Below are positions 8,766-17,675 of a stretch of DNA of 64,000 nt, piece after piece (the first letter of the stretch is position 1; the number at the start of each line of letters is the position of its first letter). Source of the DNA: Desulfobacterales bacterium HSG16 (lineage in GTDB: Bacteria; Desulfobacterota; Desulfobacteria; Desulfobacterales; HSG16); the NCBI GenBank assembly GCA_030377965.1, contig JAUCGE010000006.1, forward strand, positions 1 through 64,000, written 5' to 3'. The translations under genes were made by a program, and so were the position numbers. Under the pieces are notes generated by a model. It did not search any database. It was not told the origin of the DNA and saw nothing but the letters and a program-made list of their open reading frames with translations.

Positions 8766-9554
8766 TTATCCGTTTGCAGATTGTCGAAAACCGTGTGAAA
8801 AATGACTGTCATAGAGCTTTGATTTTTTTGCAGGACTACCTTGTTCTCTTTTCTGAAAGTCAAGGGTCTGACCTGCTATAACCAGAGCCTGGCGGGTGAT
8901 ATTTTCTTCCCTGGCTTTTTTTGCAAGATCTTTTGCTTCCATAAACATAATTTTTTCTTCAGGATGCCCCACGCAATAAGCTATAGCACAGATGGAATCC
9001 GGGCCGTATGCATCAGTTAAAACCTGTTGTACTTCGTCAATAAGAGAAATGCTCAGATAAATGGCCATCGAAGCCTTATGCTTTGCCAGAGACGATAATG
9101 ATTCCAGTTCAGGCACAGGAGTTCTTCCTGCCATGCGCGTAAAAATAAGAGTCTGTGAGACTTCCGGGAGGGTAAATTCTATCTGCATGGCTGCCGCAGC
9201 CGCAAAAGCCGCTGTCACACCGGGAATAACTCTGTAAGGAACTGATTGCCTGTCAAGTTCGGCCATCTGCTCGAAAATCGCTCCGTAAAGGCTTGGGTCA
9301 CCGGTATGAAGGCGAACAACTTTTTTTCCTGATTTATAGCTTTCTGCCATTTTCTGGACGATTTCTTCCAGATGCATGGATGCGCTGTTTATAAGTTCTG
9401 CTTTTTTATCCGCCCATTTCAAGACTGCTTCAGGTACTAATGAGCCTGCATAGATTACAATATCAGCACAGCACAGGGCATTTTGCGCCTTGACCGTAAT
9501 CAGTTCCGGATCACCAGGTCCTGCGCCTGCAAATATTACGGAATTTTCGTTCAT
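8766..9554 (-). CDS. cbiF: cobalt-precorrin-4 C11-methyltransferase CbiF/CobM
   Basis: This SAM-dependent class III methyltransferase methylates C11 of (cobalt-)precorrin-4. In the 262 residues, IFAGAGPGDPELIT opens the SAM-binding lobe, LHTGDPSLYGA is the middle motif, and PGVTAAFAAAAA and TRMAGRTPVP are typical of the CbiF branch. The start codon overlaps the end of cbiET by ATGA. The C-terminal tail after about residue 235 is hydrophilic and not conserved in the family as I know it. Confidence 0.93.
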   Translation of the reverse strand: MNENSVIFAGAGPGDPELITVKAQNALCCADIVIYAGSLVPEAVLKWADKKAELINSASMHLEEIVQKMAESYKSGKKVVRLHTGDPSLYGAIFEQMAELDRQSVPYRVIPGVTAAFAAAAAMQIEFTLPEVSQTLIFTRMAGRTPVPELESLSSLAKHKASMAIYLSISLIDEVQQVLTDAYGPDSICAIAYCVGHPEEKIMFMEAKDLAKKAREENITRQALVIAGQTLDFQKREQGSPAKKSKLYDSHFSHGFRQSANG

Positions 9555-11104
9555 ATCATTTCCTCGTTCGATTTTTTCCCCGATATAATCCAGACCGGGT
9601 TAAGGGCTTCCATCCGATGGCCAGAAGCCATCTGTTTTCCTCGACTTACCTGTACCTGTACAATCCGGGTATCAAAATCAAGTTCCTGCATTGCAGACAT
9701 GGCCGTGTCCACATTTTTTATAATTACGGTATTGACAACCATTATGCCTCCCGGATTGAGATAAGCGGCAGCCGCTTTTATAATAGCGCAAAGATCCCTG
9801 CCTCCGCCTCCAATAAAGATTCTGTCCGGTTTTGTGGAAGAAAGATTTTTCAGACAGTCGGGCAGACTGGCCTGCACGATTTCCAGGTTATTTACACCAA
9901 AGCGTTTTCTATTATTTTCTATATCGGATATTCTTTCTGGATTTTTTTCAACAGATATCACCCTGCCCAGGGGAACGAACATGGAAACTTCGATACCTAA
10001 AGCGCCGCTTCCAGCACCTAAATCCCACACATGATAATCCGTTGAATTAAGTTTCAATTTGGCAATTGACACGGCTCTGACTTCAGCCTTTGTAATAAGC
10101 CCTTTTTTGTGATCATAGGCTTTTTCCGACATTCCCGGATAAATCTTGCCAGCACTGTCCTGACGAGGAGAAGTTCTTCGTAATATCACGACATTCGGAT
10201 GAAGGAATTTCCTTGAAACTGCCACATTCGGGTCATACCATTCCACATGCTCGTCAGGAGTACCCAGTTTTTCAAAAACGCACATGTTGAAATCAGTAAT
10301 CTGATGTTCTATAAGAAAAGAAGCCAGGCGTGCAGGATCGTTTTCAGGGTCGGTCAGTATGGCAATCTTGTCTTCTCTTGAAAATACGTTGAGCAACTCA
10401 TTTGTTTTAAATCTGCCGTGTATGCTTATAATCCGGGCATCGTTCCATGATTCTTTGATCTTTGCAAATGCCAGAGATATGGTGGAAACATTGGGGTAAA
10501 TTGTAACGTTGCCAGGCCCCAGATTATTTATAAGGCTTTGGCCTATGCCGAAAAAAAGAGGATCACCGGAGGCTAAAACCACAATTGATTTTCTATCTTT
10601 CCAACTCTTTATATATTCAACAATTCCCTTTATATCTTTGTTCAACTCTTTTGTCAGGCAATCTTTTCCTGCAAAAATGTCAAGGAACCGCTTTGCCCCG
10701 ATCAAAATTTCCGCATTTTCGATCAATTTCATGTGCCGGGAAGTCAGATCCTGCTCGTTTACTCCCATTCCGATAACAGCAACAGGGGCTATAGAGGAAA
10801 TATTCGGATATATGAATACGTTTTCCCTGCCCAGAGCCTTGATCAAAAGCGGACCGATATCAAAAGTAAAAGGATCGCCAGAAGCTAAAACCACAATGGA
10901 TTTCCTGTCTTTCCACTTCTCTATAAACTCGATAGTACCCTTCAGATCCCTGCTGATTTCCTTCTTCTGCGCCGAGTAATCTTTGAAATACTCCAGATGG
11001 CGCTTGGCACCGATTAAAATCTCGGCATTCTTGATCAATTCCTGATGCTTGGAAGTCAGATCCTGTGGAAAAACACCCATTCCTATTATGGATACCGGTT
11101 TCAT
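9551..11104 (-). CDS. cbiET: fused CbiE/CbiT precorrin methyltransferase with duplicated CbiE half-domain
   Basis: The fused enzyme methylates C5 and C15 and decarboxylates the ring-C acetate (CobL type). At 517 residues it is about 110 longer than usual. The extra length is a tandem duplication of the CbiE N-terminal lobe. Residues about 3-105 and 107-210 align throughout; both contain IGMGV..QDLTS, NAEILIGAKR and WKDRKSIVVLASGDP. The second copy has the normal GDPLFFGIG motif and runs into the rest of CbiE. The first has GDPFTFDIG and is probably degenerate. The CbiT part has the Rossmann methylase motif WDLGAGSGALGIE and FIGGGGRDL. ATGA overlaps occur with both neighbours. Confidence 0.93.
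   Translation of the reverse strand: MKPVSIIGMGVFPQDLTSKHQELIKNAEILIGAKRHLEYFKDYSAQKKEISRDLKGTIEFIEKWKDRKSIVVLASGDPFTFDIGPLLIKALGRENVFIYPNISSIAPVAVIGMGVNEQDLTSRHMKLIENAEILIGAKRFLDIFAGKDCLTKELNKDIKGIVEYIKSWKDRKSIVVLASGDPLFFGIGQSLINNLGPGNVTIYPNVSTISLAFAKIKESWNDARIISIHGRFKTNELLNVFSREDKIAILTDPENDPARLASFLIEHQITDFNMCVFEKLGTPDEHVEWYDPNVAVSRKFLHPNVVILRRTSPRQDSAGKIYPGMSEKAYDHKKGLITKAEVRAVSIAKLKLNSTDYHVWDLGAGSGALGIEVSMFVPLGRVISVEKNPERISDIENNRKRFGVNNLEIVQASLPDCLKNLSSTKPDRIFIGGGGRDLCAIIKAAAAYLNPGGIMVVNTVIIKNVDTAMSAMQELDFDTRIVQVQVSRGKQMASGHRMEALNPVWIISGKKSNEEMI
10475..11098. repeat. 312-bp tandem duplication inside cbiET
   Basis: Two consecutive copies of about 312 bp, roughly 11098-10787 and 10786-10475, encode 104-residue units that are clearly similar at the protein level. 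The copies have diverged, so the event is not recent. Confidence 0.85.
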
Positions 11105-12303
11105 AACAAATTTTCCTGATTGTTTGTGTCAAATCCCCTTGTGTCAAATACGATCTTCCCGTCATAATCAAATATCATAGCCCCTGTTTTCACATCAGGG
11201 CCTGCAAACTTTTTTGCAGTCTGTAACATTTTTTTACCTACAAAAGCAATCAATTCCGGATATTCGGGTACTATCATTTCAAATGCATGGCGTGCAGTAT
11301 TGGCTTTTTCTATTTTTTCGGTCAATGTCCGATTACCGGTCAGCGAAAAGCACCAACTTGCAAGCTGTTCGATATTGAGTTCTGATTTTCCAGCATGTGT
11401 ATGTGCAAACCCCTGGGCCATTTTAACTGCCTTTCCAAAAAAGACAGCAAGAGTGACAGCCGAAATCTTCGCTGATGCAGCACTTTCAAGCGAAGCTTTG
11501 AAAAAATCTCCTGTCTGAATAAATGCTTCCTCCGGCAAAGTTTTTAAAACATCTGCCGCATGGCGCTCACTTCGCCTGCCCGTAGCAAATACAACATGGC
11601 GGCAGCCAGCTGCACTGGCCACGGAAAGAGCAGCCTCAATGCTTGCAAGGTAGGCATCATGGGACATTGGCCTTACGATTCCGGTTGTTCCGAGTATGGA
11701 GATCCCGCCGATTATTCCGAGCCTGGCATTTAAGGTTTTTTCGGCAAGCTGCTGCCCGCGAGGCACAAAAATTTTGACATGAACATCTCCTGAAAGATTG
11801 AACGAATCCAGAATATCATTAACAGCTTCCCTTATCATCTTTTGCGGCCCCTGATTTATTGCAGCCTCACCGACTGGAACTTCAAGTCCCGGTTTTGTGA
11901 CTTTCCCAACTCCGCTGCCTCCTGTTATGCGGATCGAAATTTTGTCCGTATCAGGCTTGAAAAAAACTTTTGCGCCGATCAGCGCCCTGTGTGTGACATC
12001 AGGATCATCACCAGCGTCTTTTGTAACCATACATTCGCCAGTGTCATCATCCAGAGACTTAAAAGATGTAATGGGAATTGCCATCTTCTGACCTGACAGC
12101 ATTCTTATTTCAACGGCCTTTATTTCACTGGCTCTTATTTCACCAGCTCTTATTTCACCAGCTCTTATTTCAACTGCCAGGGGAGGCTTTCTTTCCTCGG
12201 ACGATTGTCTTTCAATGATGCCATAAAGAGCGCCTTTTGCAGCAGCAGCCGCCGCAGCTCCTGTGGTGAAACCGCTTTTCAACTTTTTTTCTTCAGATGC
12301 CAT
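11101..12303 (-). CDS. cbiD: cobalt-precorrin-5B C1-methyltransferase CbiD
   Basis: CbiD methylates C1 in the anaerobic pathway. The 400 residues contain the N-terminal LKSGFTTGAAAAAAAKGAL, the central GGSGVGKVTKPGL, LGIIGGISILGTTGIVRPMS and a FVGKKMLQTAKKF-type end, all family marks. Residues about 42-67 contain five near-identical pentapeptides (EIRAG/EIRAS/EIKAV) encoded by 15-bp DNA repeats. They replace the short variable loop before the conserved GD(D) region. The ORF is intact, so the expansion seems tolerated. It is coupled to cbiET by ATGA. Confidence 0.94.
   Translation of the reverse strand: MASEEKKLKSGFTTGAAAAAAAKGALYGIIERQSSEERKPPLAVEIRAGEIRAGEIRASEIKAVEIRMLSGQKMAIPITSFKSLDDDTGECMVTKDAGDDPDVTHRALIGAKVFFKPDTDKISIRITGGSGVGKVTKPGLEVPVGEAAINQGPQKMIREAVNDILDSFNLSGDVHVKIFVPRGQQLAEKTLNARLGIIGGISILGTTGIVRPMSHDAYLASIEAALSVASAAGCRHVVFATGRRSERHAADVLKTLPEEAFIQTGDFFKASLESAASAKISAVTLAVFFGKAVKMAQGFAHTHAGKSELNIEQLASWCFSLTGNRTLTEKIEKANTARHAFEMIVPEYPELIAFVGKKMLQTAKKFAGPDVKTGAMIFDYDGKIVFDTRGFDTNNQENLL
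12104..12178. repeat. 15-bp x5 in-frame tandem repeat in cbiD
   Basis: Five 15-bp units of the type cttatttcaccagct run head to tail. The third and fourth are identical. The minus-strand translation is a run of EIRAG-like pentapeptides in CbiD. Confidence 0.9.
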
Positions 12304-12331
12304 CTAATGATTTCCCTGATGCCAATTCCCT

Positions 12332-13060
12332 CTACACCTGCGGTTTTTTCTTGGCAATAATCAGCGTCCAGTAACCAGGCGGTTTTTTGGCAAGATCCCG
12401 GACATCGGTATAGATTTGTTCATCCTTCTTCCCACAGTTGCTTATACCTACACTGTTTTCCAGAAGGCCGGTTTCATCCAACGCAAGGGATATATCGGCT
12501 ACATTCCGGTACGCTTTTAAAAATACAACATTCTCAGGAAGTACCGAATTTCCCCTCAACCTGTCACCACCTGTAACTCCCGATGTTATGAGCAGAGCTT
12601 CCTCACCCTCAACAAGGGGAGTGTTAAGCCTCGCTGCAGCTGCCTGGTAGGAGGTAATACCGGGTATGGTTTCGATAGCGATATCAGGGGCCATTTCACT
12701 GATATTTCTGACTATGTAACCATAAGTCGAATAGGTCATGGTATCTCCAAGTGTCAAAAAAGCCGCATTTTTTCCCTGCTCAAGGTACTCTATGATGATT
12801 CGTGAATTCTCCCTCCATGCCTTGCGGGTCTCTTCCTTTTCTGTAGTCATGGGAAATGGAAGAAATTTCACAGGTGTCGATTCCGGGATATGTTCACTGG
12901 CTATGTTCACTGCCATGCTGTAGTCATTTTTTGAAGATGATGCAGCAAAAATAATATCGACACTGCTCAGTATTTTAGCGGATTTTATCGGTATGAGATC
13001 CGGATCTCCCGGGCCTGTGCCGATACCAAATAAGGTTCCGGTCTTTTTATCTTTTTCCAT
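12332..13060 (-). CDS. cbiL: cobalt-factor II / precorrin-2 C20-methyltransferase CbiL
   Basis: CbiL adds the C20 methyl group to (cobalt-)precorrin-2 using SAM. The 242 residues have the class III methylase motifs GIGTGPGDPDLIPIKS at the N-terminus, LTLGDTMTYSTYGYI in the middle and IPGITSYQAAAARL after it, which fit the CbiL/CobI branch. Spacing is 28 bp to cbiD and 32 bp from cbiC, consistent with one transcript. Confidence 0.94.
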   Translation of the reverse strand: MEKDKKTGTLFGIGTGPGDPDLIPIKSAKILSSVDIIFAASSSKNDYSMAVNIASEHIPESTPVKFLPFPMTTEKEETRKAWRENSRIIIEYLEQGKNAAFLTLGDTMTYSTYGYIVRNISEMAPDIAIETIPGITSYQAAAARLNTPLVEGEEALLITSGVTGGDRLRGNSVLPENVVFLKAYRNVADISLALDETGLLENSVGISNCGKKDEQIYTDVRDLAKKPPGYWTLIIAKKKPQV

Positions 13061-13092
13061 CTAAGTTATCACATTCTCAACGTTAAAAGGTT

Positions 13093-13710
13093 TTATACAG
13101 GGTTTACAGCCATGATGGCAAGGGCATTGACAACCGCAGCAGCGAGGTTTGAACCTCCTTTTCTGCCAATATTAGATATAAAAGGCAGGTCTGTCTCAAT
13201 TAACATAGCCTTTGATTCCGCAGCATTTACAAAACCAACCGGCAGACCGATTACAAGGGCAGGTGCTGCTTTGCCCTGTCTGACAAGTTCAAGAAGCCGC
13301 ATGAGAGACGTAGGAGCATTGCCAACGACATAAATCCCAGCTCCTGTTAAATTTATGGCTGCATCAACAGCGGCCTTTGCACGGGTACTTTTCTCAAGCT
13401 GGGCTTTTTTCACAACTTCCGGATCATTGATAAAACATTCGACTCTGCATCCGAAATCTGCAAGCTCTTTCTTTCTGATACCAGTACGGGCCATTTCCGT
13501 GTCCGTGACAATGGTTGTCCCGGACCTGATTGCCGCAAGTCCGTTTTCTACAGCCATATCATGAAAACGAATATTTTTGATATATTCAAAATCAGCGGAT
13601 GTATGGATCATTCTTCTGACGATTTGCCATTGCTCGTTGGAAAACGGGTGCTGGCCGGCTTCCTTATCAATAATACTGAAACTCAATCCTTCGATTTCAT
13701 CAGGTGTCAT
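13093..13710 (-). CDS. cbiC: cobalt-precorrin-8 methylmutase CbiC
   Basis: CbiC moves the C11 methyl to C12 to give (hydrogeno)cobyrinate. The 205 residues carry the catalytic His in RRMIHTSADFE and the family blocks TDTEMARTGI, VGNAPTSLMRLLE and GLPVGFVNAAESK. The end NIGRKGGSNLAAAVVNAL is typical. It follows cbiA after 39 bp. Confidence 0.95.
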   Translation of the reverse strand: MTPDEIEGLSFSIIDKEAGQHPFSNEQWQIVRRMIHTSADFEYIKNIRFHDMAVENGLAAIRSGTTIVTDTEMARTGIRKKELADFGCRVECFINDPEVVKKAQLEKSTRAKAAVDAAINLTGAGIYVVGNAPTSLMRLLELVRQGKAAPALVIGLPVGFVNAAESKAMLIETDLPFISNIGRKGGSNLAAAVVNALAIMAVNPV

Positions 13711-13737
13711 AAACTTTTTTTCCTTTCTGCTTTTCTA

Positions 13738-13772
13738 TCTGCCATTTTCTCAGATATCTGCCATTTTCTCAG
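13738..13772. repeat. 17-18-bp direct repeat at the cbiA stop codon
   Basis: The sequence atctgccattttctcag occurs twice in tandem. One copy covers the end of cbiA and the other lies just past the stop codon. It is another small tandem duplication in this gene run. Confidence 0.8.
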
Positions 13773-15201
13773 AATGATACATATTACAGGTTTCTACAAA
13801 ATGCAAAGCTGCGCCAGGCAGGCTTCCGAAATGAAGATGAATATAACTTCCCAGGGTTCTTTTTATTCGATACCCTTCAATGTCGTGAGTGTTCTTCAAT
13901 CTTGCAGCAACATGATAAATATTTTCGATTTCAGACGTATCGTTCTCATCTCCCGACCGGGTCATATCCAGCCGGGGCATATCCAGCCGGGTCATATCAG
14001 AATAATGGAATTCATGTCCGCGCAGAGACTGGCCGGACAAACCGAGGATATTATCATGCAAAAAAGTTATTTTGCGATATCCGAGTGCTTTAAGACGTGA
14101 AGACATGGCCGTCTGAAAAGGAAAACACCCGGTCATCTGGTAAGTATTATCTTTTTTGTCTATAATCTTTTCACAAAGATACATAAAACCGCCGCACTCT
14201 CCATAAATCGGCATACCTGCAAGACTTTTTTCCTTTATCTGATTTCGCATATTTTCATTTTCAGCAAGCTTGTCCGCATAAATTTCAGGATATCCGCCTC
14301 CTATATACAAACCATCAAGGTTTTCCGGCAGATTCAAATCATCAATGGGAGAAAAAGGGATGAGCTGCGCTCCGGCCTTTTCTATCATGTCCAGATTGTC
14401 CTGGTAATAAAAACAGAATGCACGGTCTTTTGCCACGCCTATACGAATTTTTGTATTTTCATTTGTATTTATATTTTCCGAAATTTGCGGACAAAAATTT
14501 TTTTCCTCATGCAAATCAATTTCCGGCAGATTATCCAGAACAGCATCAAGATCGATATTATCTTCGATCATGTCGGCAAGACGGTCAATATCTTCTACCG
14601 ACAGAGGATGATCCTGGCGGGTAACGAGGCCGAGATGACGTTCCGGGATCGCTATTTTTTCATCTCTTGGTATAGCTCCTGTAAGTTTCATGTCAACATG
14701 ACCGACAAGAGCTTCTTTCAGATATTCTTTGTGACGGGGGCTTCCCACATGATTGAATATAACACCAGCAAACTTGAGATCTTTATCGAAAATTTCAAAT
14801 CCTTTTACAAGTGCGGCAGCGCTTCTTGCCATGCTCTTTGCGCTTGCGACCAGGATAACCGGAAATCCGAGCCATTTTGCCATCTGTGCAGTGGAGCCGG
14901 CATCGCTCTTTCCGTCATAACCGTCAAAAAGCCCCATAACGCCTTCGACCACAGCAATATCCGAAGATTGAGCATGATTTCTGACACAATCCAGATTTTT
15001 TTCTTTCGACAGCATCCAGCCATCCAGATTCCGGCTGGTAATTCCGGTAACAGCACTGTGATGCCCCGGATCGATAAAATCAGGGCCGACCTTGAAGGGT
15101 GCAACTTTCAAACCCCGACGCGCAAGAGCTGCCATGATACCGATAGATATGGTAGTTTTGCCGCAGCCGCTACATGTTCCAGCAATTACAAGCCCTTTGA
15201 T
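13750..15201 (-). CDS. cbiA: cobyrinate a,c-diamide synthase CbiA
   Basis: CbiA amidates the a and c acetates of cobyrinate with glutamine and ATP. The P-loop GTCSGCGKTTI opens the synthetase domain. The glutaminase nucleophile lies in MPIYGECGGFMYL, with a C-terminal YIHLHFGS. There is no ATG near the family start. An ideal Shine-Dalgarno aggagg (15207-15212 on the complement) sits 5 nt upstream of an ATC at 15201, exactly where homologues begin. I place the start there as a rare ATC initiator. The in-frame TTG at 15252 has no good ribosome site. Near the C-terminus, 15-bp repeats (13961-13999) encode DMPRL-like units. Confidence 0.92.
   Translation of the reverse strand: MKGLVIAGTCSGCGKTTISIGIMAALARRGLKVAPFKVGPDFIDPGHHSAVTGITSRNLDGWMLSKEKNLDCVRNHAQSSDIAVVEGVMGLFDGYDGKSDAGSTAQMAKWLGFPVILVASAKSMARSAAALVKGFEIFDKDLKFAGVIFNHVGSPRHKEYLKEALVGHVDMKLTGAIPRDEKIAIPERHLGLVTRQDHPLSVEDIDRLADMIEDNIDLDAVLDNLPEIDLHEEKNFCPQISENINTNENTKIRIGVAKDRAFCFYYQDNLDMIEKAGAQLIPFSPIDDLNLPENLDGLYIGGGYPEIYADKLAENENMRNQIKEKSLAGMPIYGECGGFMYLCEKIIDKKDNTYQMTGCFPFQTAMSSRLKALGYRKITFLHDNILGLSGQSLRGHEFHYSDMTRLDMPRLDMTRSGDENDTSEIENIYHVAARLKNTHDIEGYRIKRTLGSYIHLHFGSLPGAALHFVETCNMYHSEKMADI
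13961..13999. repeat. 15-bp tandem repeat in cbiA
   Basis: Two and a half units of gtcatatccagccgg run head to tail and encode MTRLD/MPRLD-type pentapeptides near the C-terminus of CbiA. Confidence 0.85.
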
Positions 15202-15334
15202 GGCAGCCTCCTTTAAAAAGAGTAAGGGGAGTGGATGAAATAACTTCCACAACCCTAAGGGGCTTGGCAGGAATATTTTTTCCCATCATATTTATCTGGC
15301 CCGTCTTTTCCGTTATGTACAGGTTATATACAAT

Positions 15335-15368
15335 GAAACCGGGATATGAAACAACATATCCCGGTTTC
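15335..15368 (-). terminator. strong hairpin between the DUF3141 gene and cbiA
   Basis: A perfect 14-bp stem (gaaaccgggatatg at 15335-15348 against catatcccggtttc at 15355-15368) with a 6-nt loop lies 49 bp past the stop of the upstream gene and about 130 bp before cbiA. The sequence after it on the minus strand is AT-rich but lacks a clean U-run. It may terminate the upstream transcript or act as a leader hairpin of the cobalamin operon. I see no B12-box riboswitch consensus in this gap. Confidence 0.55.
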
Positions 15369-15417
15369 GGGAACACACAAAAGGATTCTCTTACCTTCTT
15401 ATCAAATTTTTTTCAAT

Positions 15418-17586
15418 TCAAAGTTCGAGCAAACCCTCAATTTTTTCTATCAGAACTTTTTCTTCAGGTGCGTAATTCCCGTCTGCAAATGCCATATCCC
15501 GGGCTGTTTGAATCGCTTTCTCACGCTCTTTTCGGGTTACAAGAAGGTCTGCAAGGGTTTTCAAAGCAAGCTCTTTGTCGGTCTGCAAGATTCTTGCCTG
15601 CGCCTTTATCATCTCTCTGAACTCGCTCCTTCGCTTTTTTGCAAACACAGGATAGCTTTTCGCTACAGTTTGATAACGAAGCAGTTCACTCCTGTCTATA
15701 ACATCGTCTGCTTCCGCAATCGCCACCATGATCCTGCAAAGCCCTTCTGCAAATCCGCCCTTTTTCATGGAATTGATCCAGTTTTTTTCATCTGCCTCAG
15801 CTGCTGCCCTGTCTGAAGCATCCTGCATTTTTTCAGTTTCCCCTGCCAGATCCCCTGTCTCCGGTCTGGGGAAAAGTGCTTCCATGACAGGATTTTCATA
15901 AATAGCCTTGAACATAAACTCCAGAGAATTGTCCCTGGCCTCTTTATATAAATTCAGGCTGGTTGTCACGGTCTTGGAAATACTTTTTTCCACATGCATG
16001 AAAGGATTGTCAGAATCAGCCTTTTTACGGTCTTTTTTTGCCATTTCGCTCAAAGCCGGAAACATCAGCATCAGCGGATTAACCTTATCTGAAAAAAGAT
16101 ACCGGGATGCCCGCAGAGGATGACTCTGCCGCATCATTTCAGCAGTCTGCTCAGTGGTAATAAGTTTCACCCAGGGCTGGGCAAAGGTTTTGTACATTTT
16201 ATCATTAAACTCAGATATGGCAGCAACAGGCTCAAAAGCATATTCATCTTCGAGTCCATCGTCGAAGGCAAGGATATCTTCAAACATTCTTGGCACAAAA
16301 CTGACCTTGTAATCATCAACCCCTACTTCAGTTTCTCTGTCTTCGATAACCATTTCATAAAGGCCGGGAGAGAGCAGTTCGATCAAATCAATATTGCCGA
16401 TAATCTCCTTATGCTCTTTCTTTGCCACCTTTCCGGAAACGAATATGCCAAGATGCCCGATGCTTTCATGCACCATATATATGATAACCTGCTTGCACCG
16501 TTTAAGCTCCTCTTCGGTTTTATAAACCTTTACGATCCAGTTGAGAGCCTGCTGCGGCGGAGTAATGTTATCACCGCTGGACGCAAACACCACCACCGGA
16601 TCTTCGAGATTTTTCAAGTCAATCGTTTTTTCGTCTTCGAGCTTGACTCTGCCCTGCTCCAGTCGGTTTCCCACGAAAAGATTTTCCACGATAAAATGAA
16701 TTTCTTCGGTATTCATGAAAAAATAGCCGTTCCACCATTTCTCGAAATTAAGATACCGATCTTCTTCAGTATCTATCTTGGCAAAAAGATTGTATTGTTT
16801 CGTCCACCAGGTATTTGCAGGGTTGAGATCCTCAAAACCCCATACGAGATTGGCTCCGTCGAATTTCCCATTTCCAAGATCGCTTAAAAGAGATGTCAGC
16901 CATATGCCGCCCAGAATTCCGCCTTTGTACCGCATTGGATTCTGACCGTCTTTTCCTGCCCAATAGGACATGGGAGAACCGTTTAAAACAATCGGGCCTG
17001 TCACATCCGGCCGATCGGCGCTCATGAGCGCAATTGCCCAGCCAGCCTGACAATTGCCGATAACTGCCGGTTCGTCAGCTTCAGGGTGCAGCGTTGCAAC
17101 TTTTTTTACAAACTCGACTTCGGCTTCTTTGACATCAGCAATGGTCTGACCCGGTACAGGTTCTGGATAAAACTGGACAAAATAAACCGGATGCCCTTTT
17201 TTCAGCGCCACTCCGATTTCAGAATCTCGTTTCGATCCGCCAATGCCAGGCCCATGCCCGGCTCTTGGATCTATGATCACCACAGGCCGTTTCCTGTCAT
17301 CTGTTACGCAATTTTCTTCATCAGATATGATTCGGACAAGAGCGTAATTGACCGGACGGGAAAGTTTTCTGCCGTCTGTGATCAGATCATAATCATAGGT
17401 CAGTACAGGAGGTTTGTTTTTGTCGATGTGTTCAAAGTAAAGGTTGCCCCGCTTTCTCAGTGTATCCATGAACAGGATGGATCTTTGCATTGTGTCACAA
17501 GTATAATCAAAGGCATCGTTTATCCATGACATGTCCGTCAATCCTGCGGCCCATTCTTGAGCCGTATCGTTTTCTGTCATTTTCAA
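15418..17586 (-). CDS. DUF3141 alpha/beta-hydrolase-like protein with TerB-like C-terminus
   Basis: The N-terminal two thirds look like a polyhydroxyalkanoate-synthase-related alpha/beta hydrolase of the DUF3141 family. There is an early region on a substrate-free surface, then IIDPRAGHGPGIGGSKRDSEIG, the nucleophile-elbow-like VIGNCQAGWA with Cys in the elbow, and a late HESIGHLGIF that may supply the His. The last hundred or so residues (IMVAIAEADDVIDRSE to APEEKVLIEKIEGLLEL) form a TerB-like acidic helical domain. The protein has 722 residues and the substrate is not known. It is monocistronic between the protease and the cobalamin operon. Family assignment is fairly sure; function is not. 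Confidence 0.75.
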   Translation of the reverse strand: MKMTENDTAQEWAAGLTDMSWINDAFDYTCDTMQRSILFMDTLRKRGNLYFEHIDKNKPPVLTYDYDLITDGRKLSRPVNYALVRIISDEENCVTDDRKRPVVIIDPRAGHGPGIGGSKRDSEIGVALKKGHPVYFVQFYPEPVPGQTIADVKEAEVEFVKKVATLHPEADEPAVIGNCQAGWAIALMSADRPDVTGPIVLNGSPMSYWAGKDGQNPMRYKGGILGGIWLTSLLSDLGNGKFDGANLVWGFEDLNPANTWWTKQYNLFAKIDTEEDRYLNFEKWWNGYFFMNTEEIHFIVENLFVGNRLEQGRVKLEDEKTIDLKNLEDPVVVFASSGDNITPPQQALNWIVKVYKTEEELKRCKQVIIYMVHESIGHLGIFVSGKVAKKEHKEIIGNIDLIELLSPGLYEMVIEDRETEVGVDDYKVSFVPRMFEDILAFDDGLEDEYAFEPVAAISEFNDKMYKTFAQPWVKLITTEQTAEMMRQSHPLRASRYLFSDKVNPLMLMFPALSEMAKKDRKKADSDNPFMHVEKSISKTVTTSLNLYKEARDNSLEFMFKAIYENPVMEALFPRPETGDLAGETEKMQDASDRAAAEADEKNWINSMKKGGFAEGLCRIMVAIAEADDVIDRSELLRYQTVAKSYPVFAKKRRSEFREMIKAQARILQTDKELALKTLADLLVTRKEREKAIQTARDMAFADGNYAPEEKVLIEKIEGLLEL

Positions 17587-17675
17587 TATTCCTTATTTAT
17601 GTTGTTGATCCGTTTTTTACGGCCTTAATAATGATTTGTTCAAACAACAAACAAAAATTGTAAACCAGGTATTGA

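Noticed and set aside
14485-15216. 243-codon plus-strand ORF
   Set aside because: It lies fully antisense to cbiA and has no family features.
15253-15417. Cobalamin riboswitch upstream of cbiA
   Set aside because: I see no B12-box sequence or multi-stem pattern in this short gap, only one hairpin.
16120-16887. 255-codon plus-strand ORF
   Set aside because: Antisense to the DUF3141 gene and without recognisable features.
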